Source of the DNA: Phytophthora quininea | Lineage: Eukaryota; Oomycota; Peronosporomycetes; Peronosporales; Peronosporaceae | Length of the DNA stretch: 55,359 nucleotides | Reading direction: 5' to 3' | NCBI GenBank assembly: GCA_011947345.1 | Contig: JAAVTG010001005.1 | Location: forward strand, 1 to 55,359 | Part shown: in pieces, positions 39,008 to 50,165 of the stretch | How the letters are laid out: each line of letters opens with the position of its first letter | Position numbering within the stretch: position 1 is the stretch's first letter | Notes under the pieces: model-generated | Seen by the model: the letters and a program-made list of their open reading frames with translations, nothing else | Databases searched by the model: none | What the model was told of the DNA's origin: nothing | Program-made: the position numbers and the translations under genes

Positions 39008-41426
39008 GTGGTAGAAGACCTTGATGCCCCGACGATTGCGGACGCCATCTATTTGAACCGGCTGATGGAGCTACGGCGACTGCGTCAAGGGATGATCGAA
39101 GAAGGCGTGCCGGAAGAGGAGTTGTTGTCGCCCGAAGAACTAATCGACGAGCGCGGCGAATTTCGACCGTCCGTGTCTCTTGAGACCCGGAGGACATTGA
39201 CAGCGTGGCGGAACTACGCGAGAGCTCAGGAAAGTCATGGTGGAGCGGCGATGACCTCGTCCGTCCCCCCTTAAGGTGCGAGACCGTCCGTGGACCCGCC
39301 CCGATGAGTGTGGAAGCGTGGCGACGAACCGTACACGGCTTGCTACGACCGGCAGCGACGGGCCAAGGCGAGTCAGTGCCCCCGACGTCGAGATCGGCCT
39401 CCTCTGGGTCGATCCCAACATCGTCTTTGGCCACTGGCACAACGACCACTACGACCGGGCCACCTGCCCCTGTACCGTCACCTGATACGGTTGGACCCAA
39501 TAGTTGGCCCGTCTCGATCCCTTCTCCGCGGACCTCAGCACCCGTGCGAGCGCCCACGGTGGCGTTCACTACGGCGCCCACTGAGACTCAAACTACTTGG
39601 CTTGGAGCTGGTGCTCCGCTCCAAGGGGACGGAGCTGCTCCTGGAGAGCTGCTGGTTGGAACAATGGAGTCGACCCGGACTGGAGAAGCTATGCCGTCGC
39701 CTGCGTCTCAATCACCTCCGACACGGTATCACTCCGGAGCTATTCCTACCTATGATGGAGCTACGCTGACCCCTGTGGGCGGGTACGGTTACCCGTTCCT
39801 TACTAGAGCGGCGGGTTCGACTGTCCCGCTGAGTGGATATGATCTTGGCGCGAGGAACCCCCAGCCTGGTTGGAGTGCGTACGCGTATCCTCCGACTTCG
39901 ACCGCTCCGCCACAACCGCCTGCTACCCCTCAGCCATCGATGGTGACGCCCCCGCATCCCTCGGCACCGGCAGCAGCGGGTTGGTTATCGCAAGCCCCGA
40001 CTTCCGGTCAAACGAGTGCGACTTCGACGCAATACGATCTAGCTGCTCTGGCAGCGCTGTGGCCACGCCGTCCGGCGACTCAACAGTCTCCCTCGAGCCA
40101 ATCTGCTTGGATCCCCTTGACTAGACCTTCTTTTCCTGCTACTTCCTACGGCTACCAGCCGCGGTACGGTTATCCTGGAAACGCCTCCGTGACGAACGCG
40201 CTGGCGGACGCAAGCTCGGCCTTAACTGACCAAGGGAGCGGTTTAACCGTCCCGGCGAGACAAGTAGGACTTCAATCCTCCGTGAAAATGCAGTCAACAT
40301 GATCAATCCGTTCTACTCGGACGGATCCACGGTTGAGAGGCCTCATACGTTCTGGGCCGAGTTTGAGAGGATCACCAGAGGAATGGAAGACGATTTAAGG
40401 ATGGCAGTGTTCCGCCGAAGTGTGAAAGGAAAGACTGGAGAGGACTGGTGGATACACTCACGCATCCACGATTTCGAGACTCTGCGCATCCGTTTTCACA
40501 ACCGTTTTCCTGTGTATATCTCCTCCGCAGATGATGGAGAGGTTGAGGACTGCCAAACGCTCTCGTGGTGAGTCCGTTGAAGAATGGGGCGACCGCGTCA
40601 CTAAATTGTGTGAAGAAGCCAGCATTTCGGACCCTTTAATGCAGTACCAATATTTCCTTGGTGGCATCCGGAACGGTGTGTGGACTACCGCTCTGCAGAC
40701 AACAATGGTGAACACGGTCGGAGACGCTGTCCGATTCCTACTTTACAAGAACATACAGATCCCCGTCGAGCGCGATGAGGATTTTGTCGACGTTCCCGGA
40801 TCAACCGCGGATACGTTCGCGGCTCAGAAGCAGATGCAAGATATGATGAAACAGATGCAGCAAATGCAGGCCGCTCTCGCACAACAGCAGCAATTGATTC
40901 AAGCGCCGAGATCGCCCCGTGGACGACCATCGGTGAACGCGGTTCATGAAGAGGTTGTCGCAGCAGTAGGTGGACCCTTGCCTCCGTTCCGAGGCATCAG
41001 CCAAGCAGCCGACCAGCACACTCGTGAAGGTTTACCGGTATGTGGTCGCTGTGGGTTCTCGGGACACGGTCGTATTGCGTGCCCTCGCCAGTTCTTGAAT
41101 TGTCGTCGCTGCCACCAGATGGGTCATTTCGTCTCTGAGTGTTCGGTGCCTGAAGATCAGCTGCCTCCCGCAACAACGGTTCCAATCAATACTCGAACCG
41201 AGGCCAAGGCAACTTGAACCAGAACCGGAACGGCTCTTCTAGTCAGAACCAAGGGCAAAATTCATCACGTCAGAATTCGAACTGCAACTTCTGCGGTGAT
41301 GGAGACCATTTCCAGTCCCAGTGTCCATTGAAGCAAGTACTGCTAAGCATGGCTCGTAACCAAGCCGGGAATACTACTCCGGCTTCGGTTGCTCCCACCC
41401 ACGCTGTCAATCCTGCCCAGCAATAG
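39008..41426 (+). pseudogene. gag: gag region (capsid and zinc knuckles), frame-broken
   Basis: Starts with a charged helix (39008-39274), then a Pro/Thr/Ser-rich segment (39205-40302), a capsid-like piece in another frame (40299-40571: FWAEFERIT, RRSVKGKTGEDWW, LRIRFHNRF), and its continuation in the first frame (40531-41217: GESVEEWGDRV, FLGGIRNGVW). Three CCHC-type knuckles follow: CGRCGFSGHGRIAC, CRRCHQMGHFVSEC and CNFCGDGDHFQSQC (the last in a further frame, 41214-41426). At least three frame changes separate the pieces, so this copy is unlikely to make a full Gag. Confidence 0.75.
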
Positions 41427-41501
41427 GGAGGACAGGAGGAGGGGAAGGAGGACGTCGCTCCCTCCTCTTGTCAGACGAGCGGCGATACCAGGAGCAATCC
41501 A

Positions 41502-42743
41502 GTGGCCTTGACTGAGGTGTCGAGAACTGGAGTGGTGGCTTCTGGAACGATGGGAATGGTGTCGATGGAAAACCGTCCCGGGGACGATGGTTCGGAAATG
41601 GACCGAGTGAAAACGATTGATAATGAACGTGAAAACTCGACGGAGGAAGATAACTCTCCGATCGAGATAGTAAATGATGATTTTGGAGCTGCACAGGCCA
41701 AGAAGGCCAACAGCACGAGTATAGATGAAGCGTGCGAGCGGATGGAGTTGCACATCCTGACAGGCGAAGGTGCCGAAGATCGAACAACACCGTGCCTTAT
41801 GAAGAAACAAGTAGGAGCTGTTGAGGAGAACGGCCCTGAGACCGTACCGGGCGAAGTGCTAAGACCCGATGGCTCAAAAGGATCAGAGAGGTGCAGTAGT
41901 GTGGAGTCGCACGCCACGAAGAAGAAAGGTGATGTCCCGCAGACAAAGACATCGGAAAAGAAGAATGACGTGAGCACTTCGTTACCTAGTGAGTCGGAGC
42001 CGGCGGAAGTTCCCTCGGTTGTGGATGGTCCAAGATCAGACAACTTGGAGGTGTTCAAACCGAAGCAAAAACCCGGCCGCCCTGCTAGGAACGATGAGAA
42101 AATGCAGACGCAGTCTCGGAGCTGTGTCCTCCGCCCGTGTCGGAAATCGACCAGAAACCGCTGGCGGCGAAAAGCGAGGAGAAATCGCGAGGGCGGTCGG
42201 AGTCGCCTGTGCCTCGCTCTAGACAAGGTAAACGAGTGAAAGGAGACTCCGAATCCCCGAAAGGACCAAGTCGCGGAGGATCTTGGGAGCGGCGAATCCA
42301 GAAGCTTTGGAAGCTGAAAACTCCGTTGAAAGTGTTGCGTTAGCCGAAGGAATGGCTGAGGAACCGCCCGAGATACTGGCGCCGGCTTCCCTTCGAGTCT
42401 TTCGAGACTGTTCTCAGAAGCTGAGCTAGACGCGCTGGAACTTAGCTCTAAGGGACCAGCCGAGAAAGAGTCCGAGGAATACGATAAAGAAATAGAGGAA
42501 CGGTTGTTCCCTCTAGACAAGGTGGAGCTCAAGCGGCGCATGGTAAAGAACGCTGAGCGCCAAAAGCCGCTAACGACGGCCGAACTGAGCGAAATTCTGA
42601 AGATCCCCGTGGAGGTTCTGGAACGGACCAAGCATACGTCACCAGGCGAGCTGTCTACGCCGGAATACTGGATTGAGTGGTATAAGAAGGCGTTGGCCGA
42701 CTCCTCTGAAGCCAAGAAAGCAAACCGAAATTTCAAAAGCCTG
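41502..42743 (+). other. Charged gag-pol linker
   Basis: Open frames of low-complexity, Glu/Lys/Ser-rich sequence (41502-42239 and 42504-42779) with no recognisable domain, between the last zinc knuckle and the protease. Probably part of the polyprotein. Frame breaks near 42240 and 42740. Confidence 0.5.
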
Positions 42744-43942
42744 TGTCCGCTGCTAGTAATTCGATCGTTGGAGCGGTGATTTCTTGTGAGGGCGAGAATC
42801 TGGATTTCTTCGAAGAGGTCTCTGAAGCGGTCGGACGATCACACCCGCCCACGAGTGAGGAAATTGTGAAGGCGAATATTTTGATACCGTTCTCTGATAC
42901 GGTTCGAGACAAAGTCGAACCGCGACCAACGATCCGACCCCTGGGACGGAAATGGCGATCCGTAGCACGTCGGGTCGTGTATGATCTCGTCTGTCGCTGC
43001 ACGAAGCGGAGCGAAGATCTTCTTAGCCAACGCGCGGACCCGAACGAAAGTGTCCCACCCGAGCTCGATAAGACTGAAGTTGTGGAGTTCGACGAAGTTT
43101 CCGCCTCCAAACTGGTCGAGGGAGCCGGCGTACTAATGGCAGGAGAATTGTTTGAACGCCTAATGGCGTTTGTGCGCCGTCTGTTCTACGATGAAGCTCG
43201 TGGAATTTTGATCAAATTAAGGCGCCGCCGAACCCAACGTCAACCCCAGCATCCACGGCCCCGTAAAGTGTTGGTGAACGAAGTCTGTTTCGATTACTCG
43301 TCTCTCCTTGGCAGCGGTGCCGAAGTCTTCAACGACCGGGTACTTGACCAAACGGTGAAAAGCGATCCGTTCTCCTACGCCAGAGTGGTGCGCGAAGAGA
43401 GACCCCTCCGCTCCGCTAAGACTGGGCTACGGGAAATCAACCCGGAAGGAAAGGGAGATGATGGCGTTGAAGCTGGAGAAGCGACTCCTGAAGGAAAGCG
43501 AGTGATCTGCTCACTAAAAGCTGTTAAGGTACAGGGAGTTGAGGCAATTTCGGTGGGTTATATTGATGACACTCCGGCGGATATGTTGGCTGATACTGGC
43601 GCCATGGCTAGTTTAGTGGATACGAGAGTTTTACGTCGCGTTGGCCGGACAACTAGCCCGCTGCGACCATATCACGGTAGTTTGAACGCTGTTTCAGGAA
43701 GCCCTCTGAAGACAAGGGGTATTATCGACTTGCTAATTCGACTGGGAACTCAAGAGAAATTGCTGCCTTTTGTCGTCGCCGACGACCTTCTCATCGACAC
43801 CATCCTGGGAACGGATGCGCTGGTAGCGTTCCGTGCCGTGATAGACTTAGAAGAACGGAAAATGACTCTAAAGGGGGACAGGCGAAGTATTCCCACTAGG
43901 TATCACGAGGGTCGAAGAGACTTATACTGCTCGGCTGGCTAG
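42743..43942 (+). CDS. Retrotransposon aspartic protease region
   Basis: 400-codon open frame. The C-terminal third has the retropepsin signature: hydrophobic strand then ADTGAMASLVD (active-site Asp-Thr-Gly), and the later LIDTILGTDAL. The N-terminal part is a poorly conserved extension (pol-type, basic/acidic). Next pol domains are in another frame from about 43980. Confidence 0.75.
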   Translation: MSAASNSIVGAVISCEGENLDFFEEVSEAVGRSHPPTSEEIVKANILIPFSDTVRDKVEPRPTIRPLGRKWRSVARRVVYDLVCRCTKRSEDLLSQRADPNESVPPELDKTEVVEFDEVSASKLVEGAGVLMAGELFERLMAFVRRLFYDEARGILIKLRRRRTQRQPQHPRPRKVLVNEVCFDYSSLLGSGAEVFNDRVLDQTVKSDPFSYARVVREERPLRSAKTGLREINPEGKGDDGVEAGEATPEGKRVICSLKAVKVQGVEAISVGYIDDTPADMLADTGAMASLVDTRVLRRVGRTTSPLRPYHGSLNAVSGSPLKTRGIIDLLIRLGTQEKLLPFVVADDLLIDTILGTDALVAFRAVIDLEERKMTLKGDRRSIPTRYHEGRRDLYCSAG

Positions 43943-44475
43943 CTCGATCAAGCTGCCGCCGGGAGGCCAAGCTCTGGTGGTTTCGGACGTGCCCGCCGCA
44001 CGGGCCTACAATTCAACTGTACTGGTAGAAGGACTCGCCGTACTGGATCCCACGGTTCGAGTTGCTCGAACCCTGTGCACCGTTCGAAACGGAAAGCTGG
44101 TGGTCGAGATATGCAATGCCTCAACTGAGGGTTTGATTGTCTCTAAGGGCACGTGTCTGGCAGCTGCTACAATCATACCGGACGCCGCGTTCCAGTACGA
44201 GAGAGAGAGAGGGATGCCGGAAAAGAAACGTGTGGGGTGGCCGTTAGTTCTGTAATTGGGGCTATCGGAGCAGGTAAGGACCGTGACCGCTCCTCAGAAG
44301 AATGGATGCCTGAGCTGGAAAAAGTGTTGGAGTCGGAAGATCGAGGTGAAGATGAATTAGTAGTAGACTTTACGGGATCGAAGTTGACCGCGGAGCAGCG
44401 GGCCCTGCTGAAGACCGAACTTGAGTCGTTCTGCGATCTGTTCGTGGAAACCTCGAAAAACCTGGGCGTACGGAC

Positions 44476-45894
44476 TTGTTGCATTTCACAATCAATACAG
44501 ACGGTCATCCTCCAATCAAACGAAAGCCGTACCGCGTCTCTCGAGCGGAGGGCGAAGTGATGGAGGCCGAGATACAACAGTATCTGGACTTGGGGCTCAT
44601 CCGCCACTCGCAGAGTCCATGGGCCAGTCCTGTTTTGATGATTCGCAAGCCCGATGGAGGCATTCGGTTTTGTATCGACTATCGGCGACTGAACTCCGTG
44701 ACTATAAAGGATTGCTATCCAATGCCCTTGATTGATGACATACTCGACGTTCTAGAGAACGCTAAACTATTTTCTACGATGGACATTGCCTCTGGCTACT
44801 GGAACGTCCCGATGGCCGCGGATAGCGTGGAGAAAACTGCCTTCACCACCAAGTTCGGTTTGTATGAATGGTTGGTCATGCCCTTCGGATTGTACAATGC
44901 CGTACCCGCTTTTGAGCGTCTCATGGAGGGCGTCTTGGTTGATCTTAAGTGGAGGACGTGTCTCGTATATTTGGATGATTGTGTCGTCTTCAGCGACGAC
45001 TTCCCGACTCACTTGGTGCGGTTGCGACAAGTGTTGGAACGGTTTAGGTCGGCCGGGTTTAAACTAAAGATGAAGAAGTGCCACTGGGGGCGCGACCAGG
45101 TTGCTTTTCTGGGCCACATCGTCACGCCCTCGGGGATCCTTCCCAACCCGGAAAAAGTCAAAGCTGTAATGAACGCTCGTCGTCCTCACGACTTGCACAC
45201 GATTCGTGCCTTTCTTGGACTAACCAGCTACTTCCGGCGATACATACCCGGCTTCGCGACGATAGCCGCTCCGTTGGAACGGTTGAAGCAGCACGGAGTG
45301 GAGTTTCGCTGGAACGAAGACTGTGAGGCTGCCTTTCGACAATTGAAGAGGCGCCTCATGTCGCCACCCATTCTCGTGTATCCTGACTTCAATAAACGGT
45401 TCAAACTTTACGTGGACTCATCTCGGCTCGCGGTCGGGGCCTGCTTTATGCAGGAAGTAGATGGCCGAGACCGCGCCGTGGCCTATGCTAGCAAAATGTT
45501 AGTTGGCTCCCAACGCAACTGGATCAATAAGCAAGACGGTACCTCGGAGATTGAGTGCTGGGGCATCGTCTGGGCCACCCGTAAGTTTCGTTGTTATCTC
45601 GATCGACGCGAATTTGACTTATACACGGATCACAAGGCACTTACTTGGGTCTTCAGTCCTTCCAACCGCACCGACAATGCGAAGTTGGCAAGATGGGCGA
45701 TGGAGCTTTCGCAACTCCGATTTCGCATCTTCCATAAAGAAGGAACGGCAATGGGTCACGTTGACGGACTATCTCGCCTTTACTCGGCCACGGTCGCCGC
45801 CGTGACCCTCAGTGATCTCGTAAACTCGGAGCGAGACGACGACGGGGGTGATTTAAGCGAGGTCGGGGAGCCTTCGACTCCCTCGCCCCTATAA
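44476..45894 (+). CDS. pol: Reverse transcriptase and RNase H of Ty3/gypsy type
   Basis: Intact 472-codon open frame without its own ATG (part of a polyprotein). RT motifs in order: LGLIRHSQSPWASPVLMIRK, RFCIDYRRLN, FSTMDIASGYW (catalytic Asp), MPFGLYNA, VYLDDCVVFS (YxDD box), FLGH. RNase H follows: KLYVDSSRLAVGA (Asp), SEIECWGIVWA (Glu), DLYTDHKALTW (Asp), and the terminal GHVDGLSR. Catalytic residues look preserved. The N-terminal RT linker (43977-44255) is in a different frame. Confidence 0.88.
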   Translation: MLHFTINTDGHPPIKRKPYRVSRAEGEVMEAEIQQYLDLGLIRHSQSPWASPVLMIRKPDGGIRFCIDYRRLNSVTIKDCYPMPLIDDILDVLENAKLFSTMDIASGYWNVPMAADSVEKTAFTTKFGLYEWLVMPFGLYNAVPAFERLMEGVLVDLKWRTCLVYLDDCVVFSDDFPTHLVRLRQVLERFRSAGFKLKMKKCHWGRDQVAFLGHIVTPSGILPNPEKVKAVMNARRPHDLHTIRAFLGLTSYFRRYIPGFATIAAPLERLKQHGVEFRWNEDCEAAFRQLKRRLMSPPILVYPDFNKRFKLYVDSSRLAVGACFMQEVDGRDRAVAYASKMLVGSQRNWINKQDGTSEIECWGIVWATRKFRCYLDRREFDLYTDHKALTWVFSPSNRTDNAKLARWAMELSQLRFRIFHKEGTAMGHVDGLSRLYSATVAAVTLSDLVNSERDDDGGDLSEVGEPSTPSPL

Positions 45895-46192
45895 GTCCCT
45901 TAGAAGATAGTGAGTACGGTAACACTGTTCCTGAGCCCAATAATGTCGGTGGCGAAGAAGAGATTGAACGAGGAAGCGGAATGCGCAACGACCTCGGCCC
46001 ACAAACTGAAGAGCAAGAACTGGAAGAGGAACCGTTCCCCGTCGATAATCCTCGGTCGCCCTTGGATCAATTCGGGCTTGACCGTGACAAGTTTGTGGAC
46101 GAACAACAGCAGACTCCTGGATCAAGGCGCTGTTCGCTTTCCTACAGGATGGAGCTCTTGCGCTGGACGCACAACTTCGGACCAGAACTCTG

Positions 46193-47778
46193 ATGATGGC
46201 GCCACACTATGCCGTGAAGAACGGCATACTGATGCGTCGAGTTCATCTAAAAGCTGGCGCTGCCCATGCTCGGACACTAACCGTGCCAGTAATTCCGCTT
46301 TCTTTCGTGGAGACTGTTCTCCACTACTGCCATACCGACGTTTTGTCTGCCCACGTGGGACAGACGAAAACTATGGATAAGGTTCGTCGTCACGCCTACT
46401 GGCAAGGCTGGAAACGAGACGTGGCCGAATTTGTGCGCGCTTGCGATGTCTGTGGGAGTGGGAAAGGATACCGTCCCTGGAGGAACGGTTTGATGCAGAG
46501 GATGCCTGTACAACAACTAAACGGACCTTTTTCACTACTCGTGGTAGACGCTATCGGGCCGCTTGTAAATTGCACAGTGGCGACAAGTATATCCTAGTAT
46601 TTGCGGACTACTTTACCCGCTGGGTTGAAGCCTTCCCGGTTGCGGCCCTGGATACCATCACTTTCGCGAATGTGATGATCGACGAGGTCATATCAAGACA
46701 TGGGGTACCAGAACGGTTATTGAGTGATCGCGGCTCCAATTTTATTTCTGAGTTGGCGCGTTCATTCTACGAGACTCTGGGCATTAAAAAGTGGTTTGGG
46801 GCAGCTTATCACCCCCAGACTCAAGGGCTCGTAGAGCGATTTAATGGAACGCAGCTCGGAATGCTTCGGATGTATGTTGAGGAGACGCAAGAAGATTGGG
46901 ATTTATACTTACTTTGAGTCCTATTCGCCTATCGCACGTCCTACCATTCTGCGCTGGGTGATTCTCCATTCTTTAGTCTTTACGGACGGGAACCAGTAAT
47001 CCCTTTAGATTTGGCGTTCCTCAACACGTCAAAAGAATGGAAGAGTAATGAAGTGGCGAGTTACCGAAGGAAGCTATACTTGTCTCTTCGCGACACCCGT
47101 CGAATGGTGGAGCGACAACTACTGAAAGCACAAGATCGACACGAAAAGCGCCTCGCGAACCAGACCGAAGTCTCATTCCACGTCGGTGACGCGGTGTGGG
47201 TATATCAGTATTTTAGGGCGCGTCGCGGTGAGCTCAAGACAAAGAAATTGGCGTTCTCCTGGCACGGTCCGTGCCGTGTTGTTGACCAGGTCGGGGAGAA
47301 TGCCTACAAGATTGCTCTTCCGTCCCATCCTGATAAGATCGTGACGGCGAACGTCAATCGCCTAAAAAGGTGCCAAGGGCGATGGAGCAGGCCGTTCCCT
47401 AATGAAGTGCCAGTAGACGTGAAAAACGAACCTGGAACGGATGAAGAAGGGCCGCTCCAAGAAAGCGACCTCCCAACCTCCAGCTACGTGGAACGGTTGA
47501 CGATCGGAAATGAAGAGACGGCGTTCTCTAATGCTGACTTCCCTGTCGTCGACATCCTGGCTCAACGGAAGGAGAAGGGCGAGCTGCAGTATCTGGCACT
47601 ACTTGCCACTTACGAGACCAGGTGGTTGGCAGCCTCCGCATTGTCACCGACTTTTGACGTCCTGATTAAGGCCTTTGTGGATACCGAAAGAGCGAAACAA
47701 GGCTTGCCCGAAATACGGCAGAGTGCTCGATTGGTTGATGCGAACGTTGCGGTAGACGAGGAAGAGCTGCTCTTTTAG
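46193..47778 (+). pseudogene. Integrase with frameshift and nonsense codon
   Basis: The zinc-binding HHCC module (HYCHTDVLSAHVGQT...CDVCGSGKG) is in the frame 46193-46597. The catalytic core (VVDAIGP; LLSDRGSNF; GLVERFNG: D, D, E) spans a frame change near 46570. The core frame ends at TGA (46915-46917), where relatives carry Trp, and resumes in the same frame through the GPY/F-like module (FSWHGPCRVVDQVGENAYKI, VNRLKR at 47245-47370), ending at 47778 after an acidic tail. No clear chromodomain. This copy probably cannot supply active integrase. Confidence 0.8.
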
Positions 47779-48013
47779 CTGACTCCCGTGAAAATTGTGG
47801 ATCGCAGACGCCCTCAAGATCGTGCCCTGCGTCAAGGGAATCATATGTTGAAATTTTGGATTTTTATATTTTGTGAACCGACAAAAGGAACATTGTCAGA
47901 CGGTCGAACTGGAACGGTTCACAAGTTGCATGTTAAGACTCAAATCTTACGGCTGCACTGGAACTAGACGAAATCAAGACTGACTGAGCTGGAGTGCAGC
48001 TGGATCAAAGTGG

Positions 48014-49936
48014 CTACTTGCTTGAAATAGTCGAGCGTTTACTCTTGGGGACTTTGGCAAGTCCCGGCGATCGCTTGGTAGGCGAAGCCGTTTTCGCCTC
48101 CGAAGTAGAACGGCTAGCGGGAGTGGATCGATTGGCAGACTTCTGGGACGGTTGGTGCGACTTCTCACTTTCAGCACCACAGGTGTAGTGCCCGGTACCT
48201 TGGCTTGGGACTTCGACAACATCTACTTCTTCCGCCAAGTCCTCGTCTTCTTGGTCGATCTCTTCTTTGTCCACGTCGATACCGTCGTCAGCCTCGTTGT
48301 CGACATCCCCCTCGCCTGTTACCTCCAAAGACGTGCCGTCGCCGTCGCCCCCTTGACGCTCGACGTCTACGCTCACAGGCTGAAGAGTTTCAATGTCGCC
48401 TGCCGTACTGGAACGGTCCGCGTCGCTCGGCAGCCGCTTGACCATGTCGGGGTTGACGGGGTAAACCGTCGCGACGCCGCCCTTTTCGGGAGGGAGCGCA
48501 GTGTACGAACCTTCGGCGGTCCGAATGGGCGTCCAACCGAAGTTCCTGAGCTCGCAAGCTTTGACCGCCGCCACCTTAGGCTCCTTGACGACGTCTCTGA
48601 CGGTCAACTCTCCAATATTGACGCTGAGAAGGAGTCGACACCAATAAGCTCGCCTCGTCTTGCCGAACTAATGAAGCTTCTCAGGTGTCTTCCGTTCCAC
48701 GTCGAAGCGAACTCGAGCAAGAGCAGCGTCAGTAAGACGGTTGTGAGGTGGCACTAATGGATCGAGACCGCCGGTAAGCTCCAGCATCTCGGTGATAGTG
48801 GAGTACCCCTCGGCGTCTATAGCATCGGGATCGGTGGCCGCCGCGAGTCTCGCCTTGTAGCGCGCTTTGTCGTCAAGTTTAAACAGGGTCTGAAGGTCGT
48901 CTAGAGGGCTGTGTCCAGCAGCGATGAAGGCTCTAGCGCCTCCACCGTTCCGCCCGGGCTGACCGCCGAGCCACATAAGATGCCCCGGGCCAGCTTCTAT
49001 CAGCTTTAAGAAGTCGTAATAGCCTTAAGTCTCGATGCAAAGGCTCAAAAACCGAAGACGAGCCTGGACGGAACGCCACTTGTTCTTGCGCCTACGGGAT
49101 CCGTCAGTCGGCGTGTCCGCGACCGGCGCATGCACTGCCCACTCCCACCAGTACGGTCGGAATCTGTTCCACCAACGCCAGTGAGCGCGATGCACAGCAG
49201 GATACTTGTCAGGACGGTACCACAACCGCTCTCCCTCCCAACGGTAAGCCCTCTGGTACTGAGCTTGGTTGGGGGCACCAGAAGCCGTGAGGATGGCGTA
49301 CAAGTCAACACGCACGCGCTGCTCCGTTTTAGATGAGAGGAAGAACCCAAAATTGATCTTGTCATTCTTGGGAGTCAACTCGCCGATCTCCGTCGCTTCG
49401 GGACGCGACTCGCTGCCAGTTGTTGCATTGGAACTAAGAATGGATGGATCACTCTTCTTTAGCTTCTTGCTGACTCGTTGTGGCTTGGAGGTAGCTCCAG
49501 GTGCCGCCTGTCGCTTCCTCTGGCCGGATCCGGTCGCTTTCGTGGAGGACGATGAGCTGTTCCCTTCCGCGTTTGCCTTAGACGGGGTGACCTTTGACTT
49601 TTCCCTTGACAGCCGGCTTGGAACCAGAGGGAACAGCAGGAGTGGGGAAGCGGGAATGCGCGGCGGGGCCCGTGGACGGTTGCTGAGCTGCTGGGACCGG
49701 AAGAATCAACACAGGCTTGTCAAGGACCGCGCCAGCGTCGGTGCCGTCCAGGATGGCGACAGCGCAGCGTCCAGGACTGCCAGATTCAGCGACGCAGCAT
49801 TCTGGGAGAGAGCAGCGCGCATGGGACCCCAGAAGGCCTCTTGCGCAGCCACAAAGTCTTCAACCGTGTCTTCGCCGGACAGCAGGCGCTGGACTCGGTC
49901 TAAAATCTCTTGGTTGGTCGGCTTCTTGGACGACAT
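48014..49936 (-). pseudogene. Antisense reading frame in the retrotransposon 3' region, function unknown
   Basis: About 640 codons from the ATG at 49936 (MSSKKPTNQEILDRVQRLLSGED). It runs largely in one frame, with in-frame stops at about 49025 and 48668 and frame changes around 49600-49720. Layout: N-terminal helix, Ser/Pro/Lys-rich linker, a Trp/Tyr-rich core (NFGFFLSSKTEQRVRV, YRWEGERLWYRPDKYP, WRWWNRFRPYWWEW), a helical part (DDLQTLFKLDDKARYKARL), a highly acidic stretch (DVDNEADDGIDVDKEEIDQED) and a basic tail. Antisense extra frames are known from some plant gypsy elements, but I recognise no homologue. Confidence 0.6.
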
Positions 49937-50165
49937 CAACGCGAAGGTCGTCGCAATGGTCGCGGTCTCAAAGCGGATTTAATAATGCTGAAGTCCGAAC
50001 AAGCAAATGAGAACGAGCCACTCAACTGACGGGAAAAGACCAAGCCTTGGGACGGCGCGGACGATGATTCTAGAATACGAAAATTGACTGCTACTGTCGA
50101 GCCAGTAGGACGCGGCTCATTCGTCGACTTTGCCTCGAGAGCTGAGGCTTGGCGTGGGAATCGCC

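Noticed and set aside
41471..42736. 421-codon minus-strand frame in the retrotransposon
   Set aside because: Ser/Phe-rich complement of the Glu/Lys-rich gag-pol linker; low-complexity shadow.
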